From positions 1 to 8,860 of the forward strand of contig JAHHRI010000047.1 in the NCBI GenBank assembly GCA_020025875.1: a DNA stretch of 8,860 nucleotides. The letters run 5' to 3'. This document shows, piece after piece, positions 6,548 through 8,860 of the stretch. The DNA comes from Alphaproteobacteria bacterium. GTDB taxonomy: Bacteria > Pseudomonadota > Alphaproteobacteria > RF32 > CAG-239. Made by a program: the position numbers and the translations under genes. Under the pieces are notes generated by a model that did not search any database, was not told the DNA's origin, and worked only from the letters and a program-made list of their open reading frames with translations. The stretch's first letter is position 1. Each line of letters starts with the position of its first letter.

Positions 6548-7226
6548 GGTTTATACCCTTTTTCCTGAAATATTTCCGGGCTTTTTGGGGGTTTCGTTAA
6601 CCGGAAGAGCTTTGGAAGAAGGTGTTTGGTCTTTGGAAACCGTCAATATCAGGGACTATGCGCTTGATAAGCATGGGTCGGTTGATGACACGCCATGCGG
6701 CGGCGGTGCGGGAATGGTGATGCGTGCTGATATATTGGGACGTGCGCTTAAGGCCAATCATCACGGCGGGCGGATTTTAGCAATGAGCCCGCGGGGCGTG
6801 CCGCTGACACAGGAAAAAGTGCGGGAACTGAGCAGAGAAAACGAAATCAGCGTTGTCTGCGGACGGTTTGAGGGAATTGACGAACGGGTGCTTGAGGCCT
6901 ATGATATTGAGGAAGTGAGTATCGGCGACTATATTCTTACCGGCGGAGAACAGGCGGCACAGATTATGTTTGATGCGGTTGTTCGCTTGTTGCCGGGGGT
7001 TCTCGGCAATGCGCAGTCTGCAGAGAGCGAAAGTTTTGAAGACAACTTGCTGGAATATCCGCAATATACCCGTCCGATCGACTGGGAAGGGAGAATGGTT
7101 CCCGAAGTGCTTTTGAGCGGTCATCATAAAAAAATCGAAGACTGGCGAAAAGAGCAGGCCATAAGGCTGACTGGCGAAAGACGTCCGGATCTGTTGAAAA
7201 AATATCTTGACTCAAAAAGGGTTTAG
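6531..7226 (+). CDS. trmD: tRNA (guanine37-N1)-methyltransferase TrmD
   Basis: A 231-residue SPOUT methyltransferase that uses S-adenosylmethionine to make m1G37 in tRNAs with G36-G37, preventing +1 frameshifting. The N-terminus VYTLFPEIFPGFLGVSLTG is typical. Motifs follow in order: VDDTPCGGGAGMVM (51-64), MSPRGVPLTQ (85-94), VCGRFEGIDERV (109-120), and the knot region EVSIGDYILTGGE (128-140), which binds the cofactor. After a flexible linker come EDNLLEYPQYTRP (170-182), containing the likely catalytic Asp171, and PEVLLSGHH (191-199). The ORF stays open to a TTG at 6510, but ATG at 6531 gives the family N-terminus MALKLKVYTLFP. A GACGGGG purine stretch (6521-6527) sits just before it inside rimM. 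A Cys replaces the Tyr often seen in DDxPYGGG. Confidence 0.98.
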   Translation: MALKLKVYTLFPEIFPGFLGVSLTGRALEEGVWSLETVNIRDYALDKHGSVDDTPCGGGAGMVMRADILGRALKANHHGGRILAMSPRGVPLTQEKVRELSRENEISVVCGRFEGIDERVLEAYDIEEVSIGDYILTGGEQAAQIMFDAVVRLLPGVLGNAQSAESESFEDNLLEYPQYTRPIDWEGRMVPEVLLSGHHKKIEDWRKEQAIRLTGERRPDLLKKYLDSKRV

Positions 7227-7267
7227 GCATAGAAAGTAACAAAATATTTTAAGTAAAGGTAATACTA

Positions 7268-7669
7268 ATGAACATTTTAAAAGAAGTAGAAAAAGAGCAG
7301 ATTGCAAAGCTCAGCGAAGGTAAGAACCTTCCGACATTTAAGCCGGGCGATACTTTGAAAGTTCACACCAAAGTTAAAGAAGGCGACCGTGAACGTATTC
7401 AGGTGTACGAAGGTGTCTGCATTGCCCGTAAAAACGACGGACTGAATTCTTCTTTTACCGTCAGAAAAATCTCTTTCGGTGAAGGCGTTGAACGCGTATT
7501 TCCTCTGTATTCTCCGAATATTGCCAAGATCGAAGTTTCGCGTATCGGTCGTGTTCGTCGCGCCAAACTGTATTTCCTGCGTGCTTTGCGTGGTCGTTCG
7601 GCTCGTATTGCCGATGATCTGCGTGCTGCTCAAAAGGCTAAGGAAGCAGCCGCTCAGGAAGAAAAATAA
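7268..7669 (+). CDS. rplS: 50S ribosomal protein L19
   Basis: L19 lies at the 30S-50S interface of the large subunit, contributing to intersubunit contacts. The 133-residue protein has FKPGDTLKVHTKVKEGDRERIQVYEGVCIA split over residues 24-53, then SFTVRKIS and GVERVFPLYSPNIAKIEV, and the family signature RVRRAKLYFLRALRGRSARI (95-114). The C-terminus is a short Ala/Lys/Glu-rich extension of about 18 residues, like the S16 tail. The start is supported by AAAGGT (7255-7260), 7 nt upstream. It is separated from trmD by 41 bp without a terminator and is the last gene of the operon, followed at once by a strong terminator. Confidence 0.98.
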   Translation: MNILKEVEKEQIAKLSEGKNLPTFKPGDTLKVHTKVKEGDRERIQVYEGVCIARKNDGLNSSFTVRKISFGEGVERVFPLYSPNIAKIEVSRIGRVRRAKLYFLRALRGRSARIADDLRAAQKAKEAAAQEEK

Positions 7670-7694
7670 TTTCGGTGTGAGTTTGCACATTTGC

Positions 7695-7725
7695 AAAAAC
7701 CCCTTTCTTCGGAAAGGGGTTTTTT
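7695..7725 (+). terminator. Intrinsic terminator of the ffh-rplS operon, UUCG tetraloop
   Basis: CCCCTTTC (7700-7707) pairs with GAAAGGGG (7712-7719) around TTCG. Five A's precede the stem and six T's follow. The c(UUCG)g closure is an extra-stable tetraloop. A smaller hairpin, TTTGCA (7682-7687) with TGCAAA (7692-7697), lies directly before it and shares three bases with the A-tract. It ends the transcript about 55 nt after the rplS stop. Confidence 0.95.
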
Positions 7726-7726
7726 G

Positions 7727-7981
7727 TCTTGATGGCTTACGGGCGGACTTGTGTTGATGGTTTGCGAGTGGATTCCGGTTTGCCGATGAGTGCCGAGCTT
7801 GGGGCGCGACACCGTGTCACGCCGGCAAGTGTGGCAAAATCTGGCTTTGCGGCAAATTTAGAACCCCGCGCCTTGGGGCGTTTATTTTTTGGGACTATGT
7901 CGGTTGTTTCTTTTTGCTCCGAGGAAAGCTCCGTTTGCCCATGGCCATAAAGCGGGATGGGCGCGCTTTTGTCAACAAAGC
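7727..7981. other. Gene-poor spacer rich in inverted and direct repeats
   Basis: No credible gene is seen. GGGGCGCG (7801-7808) can pair with CGCGCCTT (7867-7874), enclosing GACA/TGTC (7808-7811 with 7815-7818) and a bulged stem GCCGGCAAG (7821-7829) with CTTTGCGGC (7845-7853). CTTGGGGCG occurs twice in direct orientation (7798-7806 and 7872-7880). An imperfect tandem repeat with a period of about 25 bp begins with TGATGG at 7730 and 7755. GCCCAT (7937-7942) can pair with ATGGGC (7957-7962). The stretch looks more GC-rich than other spacers in the window. It could be a degraded element, a palindromic repeat or an unannotated RNA; I cannot tell which. Confidence 0.45.
7868..7890 (+). terminator. 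Weak terminator-like hairpin
   Basis: CGCC (7869-7872) pairs with GGCG (7877-7880) around TTGG, with a possible G-U pair below, and is followed directly by TTTATTTTTT. The stem is short, but its position before a T-tract fits an intrinsic terminator. It could be a backup for the rplS terminator or the end of a small RNA covering about 7790-7890. Its bases compete with the long-range stem in this spacer. Confidence 0.4.
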
Positions 7982-8758
7982 TTATTCGCCGTCAGTCGGC
8001 TCCGCTTTATTTAGCAAAAATTTGGGAGTTTTCCCTTGGAAAGAATTGTATTTTTTGCACAGAGCCAAGGAAGCGGGATCGGGCTGCGTGTTTTTGGCTG
8101 TCGGCTTTGTATCGGCTGTCGGTTTGGCAGGGCAAGGAACTGCCGAGGCGGCGGCATTGGCTTCCTGTTCTTTGTGCTTATCGACTTTGATTTCTTCCGG
8201 TGCTTTTAAAATTTTATCGAGAATATTTTGAGTTTCTTTGGATCGACGGTTGGTGTAGACAATGTTCTGCTTGTCGGCGGGCATCATTTCCAACAGTTTT
8301 TCCATATTTTTAATCTGTTTGTTCTTTTTGATCAGGTTGATGTCGTCGACCACCAGAATGTTGATTTTGGAAAGATCGATTTGTTCTTCCCCGACCAGTT
8401 CGAGCAGCAGATCGGGCGAGCCGATAATGACGTCTCCTTCTTCTTTGCCGTCCGCATCATCCGCGCTTTCTTCATGAAAACGGTTGAGCATGGCCAGACT
8501 GTCGGAAATTGTTACCGATTTTTGCGAATCGGAAGTCATAATCAAAATGTTTAATTTTTCTTTGCGGCTGAGAATGTCGATCAGCGGTAAGACATAGGAA
8601 ATGGTTTTGCCGCAACCGCCGGGGGCAATGGTAAAAATATCTTTGCCTTGCAAAATGGCGGGGATAACGTCTGTTTGTACGGTGGTTGGTTTTTCAATAC
8701 CGCATGCGTTAATTGCTTTGACCGTTTTTTCGCTTAAGCCCAAATCGAGAAAATTCAT
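7982..8758 (-). CDS. Degenerate DEAD-box-like protein with only the N-terminal RecA domain
   Basis: A 258-residue protein resembling the first RecA-like domain of RhlE/DeaD-type RNA helicases. A Q motif is present: an upstream Phe (3), LGLSEKTVKAI, and GIEKPTTVQ (20-28, Gln28). The P-loop APGGCGKT (45-52) keeps Lys51 and Thr52. Other motifs are eroded: Ia PTREL reads MTSDSQ (74-79), Ib TPGR reads SPDL (114-117), DEAD reads DDIN (138-141), and SAT reads TNR (169-171). There is no second RecA domain, so motifs IV-VI with the arginine fingers are missing. Residues 195-232 are instead Ala/Pro/Lys/Thr-rich, like a helicase tail. ATP binding is possible; unwinding by itself is unlikely. The frame is intact, with a strong promoter, so it does not look like a fresh pseudogene. 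The start is ATG at 8758, with a weak GGACGGA-type site upstream. Its function is unknown. Confidence 0.8.
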   Translation of the reverse strand: MNFLDLGLSEKTVKAINACGIEKPTTVQTDVIPAILQGKDIFTIAPGGCGKTISYVLPLIDILSRKEKLNILIMTSDSQKSVTISDSLAMLNRFHEESADDADGKEEGDVIIGSPDLLLELVGEEQIDLSKINILVVDDINLIKKNKQIKNMEKLLEMMPADKQNIVYTNRRSKETQNILDKILKAPEEIKVDKHKEQEANAAASAVPCPAKPTADTKPTAKNTQPDPASLALCKKYNSFQGKTPKFLLNKAEPTDGE

Positions 8759-8792
8759 TTTATCCGTCCGTTATTAAAAATTAATCTGGTTT

Positions 8793-8822
8793 ATATTATC
8801 TGTTTTTTGCCTTACCTGTCAA
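8793..8822 (-). promoter_or_regulatory. Strong sigma70-type promoter of the DEAD-box-like gene
   Basis: On the minus strand the perfect -35 TTGACA (8817-8822) is followed at 16 bp by GATAAT (8795-8800) or at 18 bp by TAATAT (8793-8798). The transcript would begin near 8786-8789, giving a leader of about 30 nt. The 38 bp to its right, up to the window edge, hold no recognisable feature. Confidence 0.75.
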
Positions 8823-8860
8823 CCGTTAATACCCCCGATAAGCCGCAGGCGGAGCTGCAA

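Noticed and set aside
7729..7950. 73-codon ORF after rplS
   Set aside because: It starts at TTG just past a strong terminator, has no ribosome site of its own outside the terminator stem, and overlaps palindromic spacer DNA. The translation resembles no known protein.

Overview
The window is a piece of a bacterial chromosome, almost certainly alphaproteobacterial, that carries core genes for protein export and translation. It ends in a short accessory-looking stretch. The lineage call is an inference. It rests on a periplasmic parvulin divergent from secA, an uninterrupted ffh-rpsP-rimM-trmD-rplS block, an Ffh with TRIDG in place of TKxDG, and an S16 with a long Ala/Lys tail. Base composition is moderate, with A/T-rich intergenic DNA, unlike GC-rich free-living Rhizobiales or Rhodospirillales. 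This would suit an uncultured host-associated or gut lineage, but I cannot prove that.

Layout from left to right: (1) Two near-perfect bidirectional terminators (about 23-56 and 83-114) separate an unseen gene on the left from the minus-strand parvulin-type peptidyl-prolyl isomerase (132-977). (2) An A/T-rich divergent promoter region (978-1144) serves the isomerase to the left and secA to the right. (3) secA (1145-3877) is complete, including its C-terminal zinc motif, and ends at a strong terminator (3936-3969). (4) A 12-bp palindrome and a strong sigma70-type promoter precede a leader of about 109 nt made almost entirely of hairpins. This leads into ffh (4152-5531), rpsP, rimM, trmD and rplS. 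These five genes have short gaps or an overlap and no internal terminator, so they look like one operon. It ends at a terminator with a UUCG loop (7695-7725). (5) About 255 bp without a credible gene (7727-7981) are rich in inverted repeats and include a second, weaker terminator-like hairpin. (6) A minus-strand gene with a near-consensus promoter (7982-8758) encodes what looks like half of a DEAD-box helicase: only the first RecA-like domain, with most catalytic motifs eroded.

Functionally, SecA (post-translational export motor), Ffh (co-translational targeting GTPase) and the periplasmic parvulin act on exported proteins. S16, L19, RimM (30S maturation) and TrmD (tRNA m1G37 methylation) serve ribosome assembly and decoding. 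The two parts most worth a second look are the structured ffh leader and the degenerate DEAD-box protein. I saw no CRISPR array, tRNA, rRNA, intact mobile element or SRP RNA gene.
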